Positions 53,463 to 61,714 of a stretch of DNA of 64,000 bases are shown piece by piece. The stretch is from Chitinimonas arctica (GTDB lineage Bacteria > Pseudomonadota > Gammaproteobacteria > Burkholderiales > Chitinimonadaceae). How positions within the stretch are numbered: the stretch's first letter is position 1; each line of letters opens with the position of its first letter. The stretch is from assembly GCF_007431345.1 (NCBI RefSeq), contig NZ_CP041730.1, positions 558,001 through 622,000 on the forward strand, written 5' to 3'. The position numbers and the translations under genes were made by a program. The notes under the pieces were generated by a model, which made no database searches, was not told the DNA's origin, and saw nothing but the letters and a program-made list of their open reading frames with translations.

Positions 53463-54242
53463 ATGAAACGCTCGGCATCGCTATTTTATATAATCACACT
53501 GCTTGGCCTCGGCCAAGCCCATGCTCAGGCTCCAACGGAAGAAATCCGCATCGCCATGGAGGGCAAGTTCCCGCCATTCGAGGAAATGGATGCGAACGGC
53601 AATCTGAAGGGTTTTAATGTCGATATCGCCAATGCCCTTTGCGCGGAAATGAAAGCCAAATGCAAGCTGGTCCGTTTCGAATGGGATGAGCTTATCCCTG
53701 CCCTGAAAGCACAGAAGGCCGATGCCATCCTGGCTTCGATGGCCATCACCCCCGAGCGCCAGACCCAGGTCGACTTCACCAACAAGTACTCGCACACTCC
53801 GGCCTTCTTTTTCGCGCGCAAGCGCCGCGTGCCTTACGTCTATATCACGCCCAAGCGGATCGCCGGCATGAAGATCGGTGCGCAGAACGGCACCACCAAC
53901 GATAAGTATGTGTCCGCCGTGTACGCGGCCACCTCGCCCATCGTGCGCTACGAATCGACCAAGGAAATGTACGCCGCCCTGGTCAAAGGCGAGATCGACC
54001 TGGTACTGGATGACTCCGTCGCCGGCTACTACGGCTTCCTGCAAACACCGCAGGGGCAAAATTTCGAAATGGTCGGTTCGTCCATCGTGGAGCAGAAATA
54101 TTTTGGCGAAGGCGCCGGTATTGCCGTACGCAAGGGTGACAAGGCGTTGCGCGAACGCCTGAATAAAGCGCTGGCCGCGGTGCTGGACAATGGCGTCTAT
54201 CTGGAAGTGCAGCGGAAATATTTCATTTTCAATGTCTATTAA
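53463..54242 (+). CDS. Amino-acid-type periplasmic substrate-binding protein
   Basis: 259 residues of the family 3 solute-binding type. Signal peptide MKRSASLFYIITLLGLGQAHA, then lobe 1 opening EEIRIAMEGKFPPFEEMD and GFNVDIANALCAEMKAKCKLV, the hallmark DAILASMAITPERQTQVDFTN (cited by its core SMAITPERQ), and lobe 2 with GAQNGTTNDKYV and DLVLDDSVAGYYG. This resembles the lysine/arginine/ornithine and histidine binders. No permease or ATPase genes lie near, so it either serves a transporter encoded elsewhere or is an orphan. Confidence 0.9.
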   Translation: MKRSASLFYIITLLGLGQAHAQAPTEEIRIAMEGKFPPFEEMDANGNLKGFNVDIANALCAEMKAKCKLVRFEWDELIPALKAQKADAILASMAITPERQTQVDFTNKYSHTPAFFFARKRRVPYVYITPKRIAGMKIGAQNGTTNDKYVSAVYAATSPIVRYESTKEMYAALVKGEIDLVLDDSVAGYYGFLQTPQGQNFEMVGSSIVEQKYFGEGAGIAVRKGDKALRERLNKALAAVLDNGVYLEVQRKYFIFNVY

Positions 54243-54293
54243 GAAGTAGCAGCGCGTCTGGTTCGTCCATACAAATGTTTTGCGGTGGTTAAA

Positions 54294-54326
54294 CGGGAGT
54301 TCGAGCGCTTGCTGCCCGAACTCCCG
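54294..54326. terminator. Hairpin between the convergent binding-protein and OmpA genes
   Basis: Perfect 10-bp stem CGGGAGTTCG/CGAACTCCCG (54294-54303 and 54317-54326) with a 13-base loop. It lies between two convergent genes and could serve both strands, though neither side has a strong T run. Confidence 0.6.
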
Positions 54327-54378
54327 CTGTCCAACGCATGACCTTGCTTCCTGACAGCCAACCGCACCGAGCCATGGA

Positions 54379-55269
54379 TCAGCGTTGCGGAATTACGCCG
54401 CTGGCATCCGACAGCACAATCTCTACCCGCCGATTCAGCTGACGGCTCTGGGCGGTGTCGTTGTCGGCCACCGGGTGGGTCTCGCCATAACCTCGGGTGC
54501 TGACCCTGCTACGCGCTACGCCCAGCTCCTGCAAGGCACTCTGCACCGCGCCGGCCCGGCGTTCGGACAATTCCTGGTTATGCGGACCTGAGCCCGTACT
54601 GTCGGTAAAGCCCTCCACCAACACATTGCGCTGGGGGTTTTGCTGCAGCACATCGGCCAGTTTTTGGGCGGTACGCATGCCGTCCGGATTCAAGCGCGCC
54701 ATATCCGTACCGAACAGCACATCACCCAGGGTGATCACCATGCCGCGTTCGGTCTTCTTGGCCGCGAGATCCGCCAGCTGGGCTTCCAGCTGTGCGTTGC
54801 GGGCCTGGGCTTCCTGCATCTGGCGCTGGGCTTCGGCGGTGTCGGTCTGTGCGGCCTGGGTGACCAATTTGGCCTGCTCCGCATTCAGCTTGGCTTGATC
54901 GGCCTCGATGGTGCGCTGTTCCAGCCGCATGGCATCGCGTGCCTTGCCTGAGCTGGCCACTTCGGCCTCGGCTCCCTTGCGCTTGGCGACTTCCTGGCTC
55001 AGGGCAATCTTTTGCTTGGCGATATAGGCCAGCTTGTCGATCTTTTCCTTGCTGTCATCCTGGCTGGCGGCCGTGTTGGCTTGTGCCATGGCGTCGCCCG
55101 CCAGTTTGATTTCCTGCTGCGCATAAGTCGCGACTTGCGGGTTGTTTTGCGCGGCCTGGAACTCAAGGCGGGTCTGATCCAGCAAGCTGGTGGTGGTAGG
55201 TACGGAGCCGCAAGCCGCCAGCATGGCGGCAATCGCCACCAGCACAGGGGTTGAAGTAGATTTTTTCAT
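54379..55269 (-). CDS. OmpA-family lipoprotein with DUF4398-type helical region
   Basis: 296 residues. The lipoprotein signal peptide ends in the lipobox LAAC (Cys20). A DUF4398-like helical region (about 25-110) and a long Ala/Gln coiled coil (to about 175) lead to a C-terminal OmpA peptidoglycan-binding domain (GMVITLGDVLFGTDMARL; LVEGFTDSTGSGPHNQELSERRA; STRGYGETHPVADN). It probably tethers the outer membrane to the cell wall. The DUF4398 lipoprotein gene lies 109 bases upstream on the same strand, with a tandem repeat between; the two are probably one operon. Confidence 0.93.
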   Translation of the reverse strand: MKKSTSTPVLVAIAAMLAACGSVPTTTSLLDQTRLEFQAAQNNPQVATYAQQEIKLAGDAMAQANTAASQDDSKEKIDKLAYIAKQKIALSQEVAKRKGAEAEVASSGKARDAMRLEQRTIEADQAKLNAEQAKLVTQAAQTDTAEAQRQMQEAQARNAQLEAQLADLAAKKTERGMVITLGDVLFGTDMARLNPDGMRTAQKLADVLQQNPQRNVLVEGFTDSTGSGPHNQELSERRAGAVQSALQELGVARSRVSTRGYGETHPVADNDTAQSRQLNRRVEIVLSDASGVIPQR

Positions 55270-55319
55270 GATGGAATCCTTTGGTTTACCACAGTGCTGG
55301 GCCCCGCCACAGCAAGATG

Positions 55320-55364
55320 CCGGGATACGGCCACCCGGGATGCGGCCTGCCGGGATGCGGCCTG
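55320..55364. repeat. Three tandem copies of a 15-bp unit
   Basis: CCGGGATGCGGCCTG twice exactly, preceded by one copy with three changes, in the gap between the DUF4398 and OmpA genes. Likely slippage-prone; copy number may vary between strains. Confidence 0.8.
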
Positions 55365-55378
55365 CCGACAGAGCGGGT

Positions 55379-55756
55379 TTATTTGCTGTTGCGGTTCAGT
55401 TCTTCGCGCAAGACGCGGATATCGTCCTGCAAGGCATCGGCGGCGAGTTGGGCCTTGGCCGAAGTGGCCTTACCCTGAGCCAGCTTGGCATCGGCTTGTG
55501 CCTGGGCCGCCAAGTCGGTAGCCCGCGGGTAATCCTTGTCCATCATGGCTTTTTGGGCCAGCGCCATCTTCTCGCGCGCCAGGTTCATCTCGACCGGGGC
55601 AAATTGCGTACCGCCGGCGCTGGCGGCGTTATCTACTGCGGCGGCAGAGACGGCGACTTCGGCTGTCGCGGGCGTTTTCATGCTGCTGCAAGCGGTGAGC
55701 GCCAGTACGGCGGCCCCCAAGATGGCGAAGCGCCGCTGGTGGTATTTGCTGGTCAT
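55379..55756 (-). CDS. DUF4398-type small lipoprotein
   Basis: 125 residues. The lipobox is LTAC (Cys23 in LGAAVLALTACSS), then a low-complexity Ala-rich segment, then the helical DUF4398-type domain (EMNLAREKMALAQKAMMDKDY, cited by EKMALAQKAM; DLAAQAQADAKLAQ). First gene of the probable operon with the OmpA lipoprotein, whose N-terminal region is related (both read QQEIK/LAxxKMA-type helices). Role in the envelope is inferred from localisation only. Confidence 0.88.
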   Translation of the reverse strand: MTSKYHQRRFAILGAAVLALTACSSMKTPATAEVAVSAAAVDNAASAGGTQFAPVEMNLAREKMALAQKAMMDKDYPRATDLAAQAQADAKLAQGKATSAKAQLAADALQDDIRVLREELNRNSK

Positions 55757-55920
55757 GATGTATCTCCGATAAAGAATCCCTTGAACGCGGTATTGCCCTC
55801 AATGCATGACTTATGGGCGCTATCGGACAATTGATCGGTACGTTGTCGCACATAGGGCGGGATTATTGGCGATCCACGCATCTCTCGGATGCCAGTCCAA
55901 AGTCGATGGCCATCCGTGCT

Positions 55921-56235
55921 TTACTTGATGCGCATTTCGTCTCTGACGGATTTCACGCCATGCACGTTGCGCGCCACTTTCACCGCAATATCGGCAGCCG
56001 TACGGGAGTTGACGAAGCCGCTAAGCTGCACGGCACCCTTATAGGTTTCGACATTGATCTCGGCCACTTTCAGGCTGGGTTCGTTTAGTACGGCTGCCTT
56101 GACCTTGGTGGTGATCACACTGTCATCGATGTATTCGCCAGTCCCCTCGTATCGAGGGGTAGAGGAGCAGCCTGCCGTGGCGCCCAACATAAAGGCCATG
56201 AAGAGGGTGGGCACGAACTTGGGTAGGGCTTGCAT
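55921..56235 (-). CDS. BON-domain lipoprotein
   Basis: 104 residues from ATG 56235 (MQALPKFVPTLFMAFMLG), with GGAG 9 bases upstream. The signal peptide ends in a lipobox ATAGC. A single BON domain (DDSVITTKVKAAVLNEPSL; VQLSGFVNSRTAADIAVKVA) fills the rest. OsmY/DolP-type BON proteins bind phospholipid and help keep the outer membrane sound. The open frame continues upstream to 56529 in a shadow frame of the next gene. The GlsB-type gene lies 53 bases upstream on the same strand. Confidence 0.9.
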   Translation of the reverse strand: MQALPKFVPTLFMAFMLGATAGCSSTPRYEGTGEYIDDSVITTKVKAAVLNEPSLKVAEINVETYKGAVQLSGFVNSRTAADIAVKVARNVHGVKSVRDEMRIK

Positions 56236-56288
56236 GGTATGTTGCTCCGAAAGCGTGGAGTGAGAGATCCTTTGACGAGAGCTGGACG

Positions 56289-56543
56289 CTAGCGCAGGCC
56301 GCGAGAAAGTGCGTGGTAGGCAGCGAGCGCAATGGTCGCGCCGGCGACGGCCACGATCGGGCTGTAGATAGTCAGACCGGTCACCCCGGCCATGCCGAAT
56401 GTGTTGAACAGCCAGCCACCGATGACGGCGCCCGCGATGCCGAGCAAGAGATCCATTACGACACCCTGGCTGCTGCTGTCGACGAGCTTGCCGGCGACAT
56501 AGCCGGCGATAAGCCCAAGGATGATCCAAGCGAACAAACTCAT
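56289..56543 (-). CDS. GlsB/YeaQ/YmgE-family small membrane protein
   Basis: 84 residues from ATG 56543 (MSLFAWIILGLIAGYVAGKL). Three hydrophobic, glycine-rich helices (LLLGIAGAVIGGWLFNTFG; YSPIVAVAGATIALAAYHAL) match the transglycosylase-associated protein family, found with general stress genes. The BON lipoprotein follows. Confidence 0.9.
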   Translation of the reverse strand: MSLFAWIILGLIAGYVAGKLVDSSSQGVVMDLLLGIAGAVIGGWLFNTFGMAGVTGLTIYSPIVAVAGATIALAAYHALSRGLR

Positions 56544-56779
56544 GATGGTCTCTGGAGTAAGGAAGTCCGATGACAAGGCAAGGCTAGGCTTGGTCGATAA
56601 ACAGTGTCGGTGCGGTGGAGTACATAGTCCATAAGCAGGCGCCCTGCGCGATTCGGGTGTTCTGCCTAAAGTGCGACAGCGCACAGACCCGTCGCGGGGC
56701 GCGGCTCATTGTTCGTCTGTCATAGCTCATCCCGGCACCCCGCGATCGTGCGGTTCACGGGCATCCATCCGAGGTCACC

Positions 56780-57097
56780 ATGAACACGCCAAACGAACAA
56801 AACTGCTCCGCCGATACCACGCCACAGGGTGCGCATCACGCGGAGGCAAGCATTCGCGATAGCCAGGAGGCCTATATCAGCAAAGCGCTGCTATCCATGG
56901 CGGAGTTAACCGAAGCCAATTGGCAAAAACAGATGCGTGCCGCCAAGATCACCTGGCACAAGCTGACCGACAGCGAGCTACTTCGGTCGGAAGGGCAAAG
57001 CCAGAAGCTGGCGGGACTGGTGCAGGAGCGTTATGCCATTCCCCGTGCAGAAGCTGACAAGCAGGTTGCGAGTTTCTTCCGGAATTACTGGGCCTGA
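56780..57097 (+). CDS. CsbD-like stress protein with N-terminal extension
   Basis: 105 residues. The C-terminal half (about 48-105) matches CsbD: WQKQMRAAKITWHKLTDSEL, then SQKLAGLVQERYAIPRAEAD. The N-terminal 45 residues are an added hydrophilic stretch not usual for the family. Divergent from the GlsB/BON pair, forming a stress-type cluster. Confidence 0.82.
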   Translation: MNTPNEQNCSADTTPQGAHHAEASIRDSQEAYISKALLSMAELTEANWQKQMRAAKITWHKLTDSELLRSEGQSQKLAGLVQERYAIPRAEADKQVASFFRNYWA

Positions 57098-57174
57098 ACC
57101 ATGGCGTGAATGGGTGGCGATAGATCTGGGCGAGCCAAGCCGAACAATTCAACGGACGCCTCCGGAGAGCCTGC

Positions 57175-57351
57175 ATGCAACGACATCCTTATCCCACTCC
57201 CGAGCTTGAAGAACGATCCCTATTCGATCTCATGACCTCGCCCGCCACCAGCGCCGAAGTACACCACAAGCAGATGCTGCATAAACGGGATGTGCGCCGA
57301 AAGATTGAAGATCTGAAGGATCAATCTCGCTACATCGCCGATCTTTGGTGA
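57175..57351 (+). CDS. Small 58-residue protein
   Basis: ATG 57175 with GGAG 7-8 bases upstream; it reads MQRHPYPTPELEERSLFDL and ends KDQSRYIADLW. The tail KRDVRRKIEDLKDQSRY is charged and helical, similar in feel to short PA3496-type proteins. It lies 77 bases after the CsbD-like gene. Coding is supported by the ribosome-binding site and codon bias, not by a recognised family. Confidence 0.55.
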   Translation: MQRHPYPTPELEERSLFDLMTSPATSAEVHHKQMLHKRDVRRKIEDLKDQSRYIADLW

Positions 57352-57475
57352 ACCTCCTCGCCGTCCTGGCACCCTCAACCTGCGCCCTGACGCTACCCTC
57401 ATAGCGGACGTTTCTATCGCCGGACGCTTTGCCGGCTTACCCCAGCTAGACCAGCTCCGCTTGCTTTCCTTTCAC

Positions 57476-57502
57476 CTGTCAGATATTGTTTACATATGAC
57501 AG
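57476..57502. promoter_or_regulatory. CTGTCA...TGACAG dyad over the ArsR-type start codon
   Basis: CTGTCA (57476-57481) and TGACAG (57497-57502) form a perfect dyad; inside it ATAT follows the left arm after one base and directly precedes the right arm. The right arm overlaps the ATG of the regulator, a good place for autorepression. Confidence 0.55.
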
Positions 57503-57828
57503 AATATTCAGGAAACCCAAACGGAGAACAGCTGCTCGCGATGTTGGCGGCGCTGTCCAATCCGCACAGGTTGCGAATCGTTGCCGCCCTTGTGAACGGA
57601 GGGCGCAACTATGTCAGCCAACTTGCGCGTGAGATCGGCATCAGCCGGCCCTTGTTGCACCTGCACCTGCAAAAGCTTGAAGACGCCGGCCTCGTCACGG
57701 GCAAGCTGGAGCTTTCCCACGACGGCAAGGCACTCAATTACTTCGAAGTCACGGCGTTCGCCGTCGAGCTCACCCCGGACGCCATTGCGCAGGCAGTGAA
57801 ATCCCTGAAGACCAATCCAGAACCATAG
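57496..57828 (+). CDS. ArsR-type winged-helix regulator
   Basis: 110 residues. The winged helix shows LAALSNPHRLRIVAALVNGG, the recognition helix in QLAREIGISRPLLHLHLQKL, and the wing GKLELSHDGKALNYFEV. No arsenic-type ELCVCDL cysteines are present, so it is not a classical metal sensor. It heads a run with two small membrane proteins (57838 and 58161) which it probably regulates, with the dyad over its start as operator. Confidence 0.85.
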   Translation: MTEYSGNPNGEQLLAMLAALSNPHRLRIVAALVNGGRNYVSQLAREIGISRPLLHLHLQKLEDAGLVTGKLELSHDGKALNYFEVTAFAVELTPDAIAQAVKSLKTNPEP

Positions 57829-57837
57829 AGGTGTCCC

Positions 57838-58095
57838 ATGTCAGCAGGCGTGTATTTTTTGACGATTTGCCTCCCGCTGGGGACGGTACTGATCATTTTC
57901 GGCATGAAGTATTTCTCGGCCATGCAACAAGCAAAGGCGCGCTTCAACCAGGACGAAGCGTACCGACAGATCGCCACCAGGATGGCCGAAGCGCAAGCCG
58001 AAACGGCGGCGGCACTTTCCGCCATCAACGGCACGCTCACTGACATCAACACACGCCTGGCGGCCGTCGAGAAGATTCTGAAAGACGTGGAGTAG
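57838..58095 (+). CDS. Small membrane protein with coiled coil
   Basis: 85 residues, 9 bases after the ArsR-type gene. One N-terminal membrane helix (VYFLTICLPLGTVLIIFGM), then a heptad-like helix (RQIATRMAEAQAETAAALSAI) to the end. Such one-helix plus coiled-coil proteins next to a small wHTH regulator are common in proteobacteria; function not known to me. Confidence 0.75.
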   Translation: MSAGVYFLTICLPLGTVLIIFGMKYFSAMQQAKARFNQDEAYRQIATRMAEAQAETAAALSAINGTLTDINTRLAAVEKILKDVE

Positions 58096-58160
58096 CCGGA
58101 TAGCCGCCAATTTCCAAGCCAAACGCACCAAATCGATAATCACCGGAGGAATCTGCCGCC

Positions 58161-58607
58161 ATGACTGAAATCTCGCTTTTCCGTCTTTACCTGTTGCGTG
58201 CGATGTATTTGTTTATCGTCGTTGGATTTGGCTTGTTTATGTGGCCGAGTATTCTTCGCAACCACCAATCATGGGAGCTGATGGAGGGCGTGGTGAATTG
58301 CATGCTGGTCGCCTTTTGGACGCTATCGGTCCTGGGGCTGCGCTACCCGCTGCAAATGCTGCCCATCCTGCTGTGGGAGCTTATCTGGAAGTCGCTTTGG
58401 CTCTTGGCTGTTGCGCTGCCGCAATGGTCCAGCGGCCACATGGACCAGGCAACCCAGGCGAATGTCATCGCCTGCGCCGTGGTGGTGCTTATTCCATTCG
58501 TCATTCCTTGGCGTTATTTCATCACCCACTACCTCAAAAAGGCGGGTGATCCCTGGCTACGCCGTGCCGATCCGCAGCCCTCGCCGGCACCCGCTGGCGT
58601 GCTTTAG
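58161..58607 (+). CDS. Four-helix inner-membrane protein
   Basis: 148 residues with four hydrophobic stretches (AMYLFIVVGFGLFMW; VVNCMLVAFWTLSVLGL; LPILLWELIWKSLWLLAVAL; VIACAVVVLIPFVIPW) and a Pro-rich tail. GGAGGA stands upstream of the ATG. Likely third gene of the ArsR-led unit. No recognised family. Confidence 0.78.
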   Translation: MTEISLFRLYLLRAMYLFIVVGFGLFMWPSILRNHQSWELMEGVVNCMLVAFWTLSVLGLRYPLQMLPILLWELIWKSLWLLAVALPQWSSGHMDQATQANVIACAVVVLIPFVIPWRYFITHYLKKAGDPWLRRADPQPSPAPAGVL

Positions 58608-58640
58608 ACAACCTTTAGCTCCCACACCGAAAGGCATCCC

Positions 58641-58937
58641 ATGAAACACGCCATTGCATTCCTGCTGATTGCCGCGAGCCTTGCCCACGGCGCCCATGCC
58701 GCCCCTACCAATTCGGTACAAGCCGCCACCCTGTCGGACAAGGATCGAATCGACCTTCTGATTCGGCAGAACACCTTGCTGACGGAAGCGAATGAACGGT
58801 TGATTGCGCAGCAGCGGGAAAAACCCGCGTCGAAGGAAGAGACGTTTGCCAGCTGCATGCAGGCGGCAAGGGGGCAGACGAGTGCCATGGTTGCCGAGTC
58901 CATCGGGGGGCATTGCGACCAGCTGTTGAAGAAGTGA
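58641..58937 (+). CDS. Small secreted protein of unknown function
   Basis: 98 residues. Clear signal peptide (MKHAIAFLLIAASLAHGAHA), then a short helical region (RIDLLIRQNTLLTEANERL) and two cysteines (FASCMQAARG; GGHCDQLLKK) that could pair. It begins 33 bases after the four-helix protein. Not recognised. Confidence 0.72.
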   Translation: MKHAIAFLLIAASLAHGAHAAPTNSVQAATLSDKDRIDLLIRQNTLLTEANERLIAQQREKPASKEETFASCMQAARGQTSAMVAESIGGHCDQLLKK

Positions 58938-59092
58938 TACGCCTGGTCGTTGCGGTGAGGGAGCCAGGGTAGGCTTGGCTTTCTCAAATGGGTGTTGTGC
59001 GGGAGTACGCCTCAAGGTCGGCAATTTTCGTGGCAGCGGATCTCGAACAAGTCGCCTCTTCCCAATCTGCAGGACGTCCCCGTTCGCCCGGC

Positions 59093-61240
59093 TTATTGCC
59101 ACACTGTCGCCAGCTCCTGCAAGGCATCGCCGTAACCCTTGTAGAGCGCTTTGTCGCTGCGGTGTATGCCGAATAGCTCGGGAATCAAGCCGCGCGGATT
59201 CAGGGCACTCGCCAGGCTGCGGTAATAGTCAATCGGCGTACTGCAATCGCGGTACAGCACATTCTTGTCCACCTTCGGCAACACGTCCTCGGCCTTCCCC
59301 TCGAACAGCAAGGGTAACCACTCGATTTGGCGCTGCTGCACCTGGCTAAAGGTTCTGGCAATGTCGCTGCGTGGCAGCACGAGCTGCTGTTTATAGGCGG
59401 GGGTGCCAATCAACAGCAGATAGGCAGCATCGGCCAGCGGTCCACTGCGGCGAACCGCGATGCCCAAGGTGGCTAAGTCTTGTACCAAGACCTCGATGCG
59501 CGCCGCCAGTTCGGTCTTGGCTTCCGTCGCTGCACTTAAATAGCAGACCGGTACCTGCTTACCGTGCTGGCGAAGCACGGTCTGACTGCTCCGCAGAAAG
59601 GCGTCGAACGCGGCACGGGCGGCGAGCGGGTCGATGGGTGTGCTGGCGGGCGGGCGTAACTTGGTCTGGAAATGCTGCCAGGCGCGCTGGTAGTCGGGAC
59701 CGACGGCCGCACCCAAGAGCCGCGGAATCAGTCCGCCCTCGGGCTCTCCCATATGCTGGGCATAATCCGCCGGCACGCTGAAATCGCATTCGCTGCCACG
59801 TAGATCGATCGGCAGTGCCTGCTCGGCGGTACCCTGGTACAGCAGCGAGATCAAGGCGTCGGGCTGCTGCTGGCGCAGTGTGCGTAGATGGACGAGTTCG
59901 ATCTGTAGATTGTTGCGCTCTGGCGCGGTGGCTCGTTCAAGCAGTCGGGGTGTGCCGATCAGCAGCACATGGCGGCATCGCCCCAGAGTGGCCATATAGG
60001 CATCGATCTGCCCGCTGAGGTCGCTGATATCCAGTTGCACCGGCATGCCGAGTTTTTCCAGATCGTTTTGCAGGCGGATCAGAAAGGCTTGCAAAGCCCG
60101 GTTGGCCGACCCACTGCTCGGCGTTTCCCAGGCATAGCTGATAAAGCAGCGTGGCGCGGGTCTGGCCTGCCAGAGTCGGAGCCGTTTCAATTCGCGCAGA
60201 AAATCCTGCCAAGCGCGTCGTTCGGGGACCAGCCCTAGACTGGCTTGACGCGCCAGCATTTCTCGCTGGGTGATCACCGTGGCCTCGACCTGCTTGAGCT
60301 TTTCCGCCGCCAGCTTGATGCTGGCCAGTGCGGCCGGCTGGGTGGGGGCACGCTGGTTCAATTGCTGGCAGGTGGCCTGGCAGCGGACCAGTTCATCCTC
60401 GCCTTGTCTCACCTGGGTCCGTAATGCGCTCAGCTTGGACGAATCAGGCGTGGATTGCTGCTCGGCCAGCAGGGCGATGCGTAGCGCCAGGATGTTCAGG
60501 TGGGCGTGGAGTTCGTCCTGGCTGGCCAACAGATCGCGCTTGTCCTGTTCCAGCGCGGCGATCCGCAGCCGCAGCGCGCCATCGGCCGCGATACTGCGCC
60601 GATGCGAGCCCGCCTGTGCCAGTTGCCGCTGGAGGTCGGCCAATGCCTGTTCCTTGGCGGCCAAGGCCTGCGCCTGTTGCTCGCATTGGGCTGCCAACCG
60701 GTCGTGCCACTGGCGGGTAGATGCCTGCTGTTGAGCGTGAAGCTGCTGCTCCTCTGCCAGTTGCTGAGGCAGATCGGCGGCAGTAGGGGTTTGAGGGGAT
60801 GGCTGTGGCGGCGGCGCCATCAAGGCTGCGTGCGCCGCCTGCAGCCCTTGTTGCGCGGCCGCGTGGTCGCAACAGATCGCCAGTGCCCGCACAAACGCCG
60901 CATGTGCCAGCACAAAGCGTTGCGCCTGAAGGTGCGCCTTGCCACTTTGGGTGTGCCCGTCGGCCTGCTTGAGCTGTTGTCGGACGAGGTCGAGGGCGGC
61001 TTGGATGGGCTGGCGATCTTGATACTTGATTCCCAACCGTAGCGCCTGCCGGAACCGCTCGGCGGCCTGCTGGACTTCGCCCGCAACGGCGAATTGTGTG
61101 CCTTGCTGCAACAGGATTTTAGATTGACCTTTCGTAACTTTCTGGTTGCGGGTCAATGCGGCATTGATTTTGCGCTGCGCGCCGCTGTCGCCAATCTGGT
61201 TCTGGCTCAGGTCGAGCTCCGTCAGGCAACGATTCTGCAC
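59093..61240 (-). CDS. LRR/coiled-coil protein with two TIR-like domains (N-terminus lost)
   Basis: 715 residues in frame from GTG 61240, which has no ribosome-binding site. It opens inside a leucine-rich repeat (CLTELDLSQNQIGDSGAQ), continues with helical TPR-like and long Gln/Ala coiled-coil regions (about 40-340), then a TIR/SEFIR-like domain from about residue 363 (CFISYAWE; LEKLGMPVQLDISDLSG; HVLLIGTPRLLER). A second, more diverged copy follows from about residue 570 (VCYLSAATEAKTELAAR; DLATLGIAVRRSG; YLLLIGTPAYKQQ). TIR-type domains of bacteria often act as NAD hydrolases in defence or as protein-interaction modules; which applies here is unknown. The upstream part is decayed (61241-61418). 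A toxin-antitoxin pair lies beyond it. Confidence 0.72.
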   Translation of the reverse strand: MQNRCLTELDLSQNQIGDSGAQRKINAALTRNQKVTKGQSKILLQQGTQFAVAGEVQQAAERFRQALRLGIKYQDRQPIQAALDLVRQQLKQADGHTQSGKAHLQAQRFVLAHAAFVRALAICCDHAAAQQGLQAAHAALMAPPPQPSPQTPTAADLPQQLAEEQQLHAQQQASTRQWHDRLAAQCEQQAQALAAKEQALADLQRQLAQAGSHRRSIAADGALRLRIAALEQDKRDLLASQDELHAHLNILALRIALLAEQQSTPDSSKLSALRTQVRQGEDELVRCQATCQQLNQRAPTQPAALASIKLAAEKLKQVEATVITQREMLARQASLGLVPERRAWQDFLRELKRLRLWQARPAPRCFISYAWETPSSGSANRALQAFLIRLQNDLEKLGMPVQLDISDLSGQIDAYMATLGRCRHVLLIGTPRLLERATAPERNNLQIELVHLRTLRQQQPDALISLLYQGTAEQALPIDLRGSECDFSVPADYAQHMGEPEGGLIPRLLGAAVGPDYQRAWQHFQTKLRPPASTPIDPLAARAAFDAFLRSSQTVLRQHGKQVPVCYLSAATEAKTELAARIEVLVQDLATLGIAVRRSGPLADAAYLLLIGTPAYKQQLVLPRSDIARTFSQVQQRQIEWLPLLFEGKAEDVLPKVDKNVLYRDCSTPIDYYRSLASALNPRGLIPELFGIHRSDKALYKGYGDALQELATVWQ

Positions 61241-61418
61241 TAGCGCACTAGCGCACTGGCCAGCGCCTGCGCGCCGCTGTCACCAATTTTCTTACAGGCA
61301 AGATCGAGCGCTGGCAGCGTCGAATGGCCGTGCGCACCTCAGGATCGGCGATCGCCTCCAGCCGACCAGTCAAGTCCAGGGTCGATACGCGGGGTACGGC
61401 GGCAGGTACGGGCTGCAT
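61241..61418 (-). pseudogene. Detached N-terminus of the LRR/TIR-like gene
   Basis: ATG 61418 has a good ribosome-binding site (AGAGGG) and starts MQPVPAAVPRVSTLDLTG. A frame change near 61318 leads into a second LRR (LPALDLACKKIGDSGAQALA), which then meets an 8-base tandem duplication, GCGCTAGT, just before 61240. Removing the 8 bases rejoins it to the LRR of the downstream frame (SALVQNRCLTELDLS). So two frame errors separate the natural start from the main frame. Confidence 0.75.
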
Positions 61419-61714
61419 GATTCCCTCTCCTTGGTTTTAGGCCCGAACACGATGAACTCGACAAGCCCTGCAAGGCAGGAGGGCGGTCAAGTTAGCGTGA
61501 TGTGCGCGCGGTAAGCACATCAGGAGAGAGGCTTTGGATGCAATATGCCTTACGAGATTGCCGTTCGCTTGTTGCTTTATCTAATCGCTACCTCTGCCGA
61601 AGACACACCACAACGAATAGCTGAAAGCGCCGTCGAGAACCCGATAGACAGGTGCAATGGGTGGGAAAGACTAAGGAATTCTAGCTGTTGAGCTATCCGC
61701 CATTGGCGCATATC

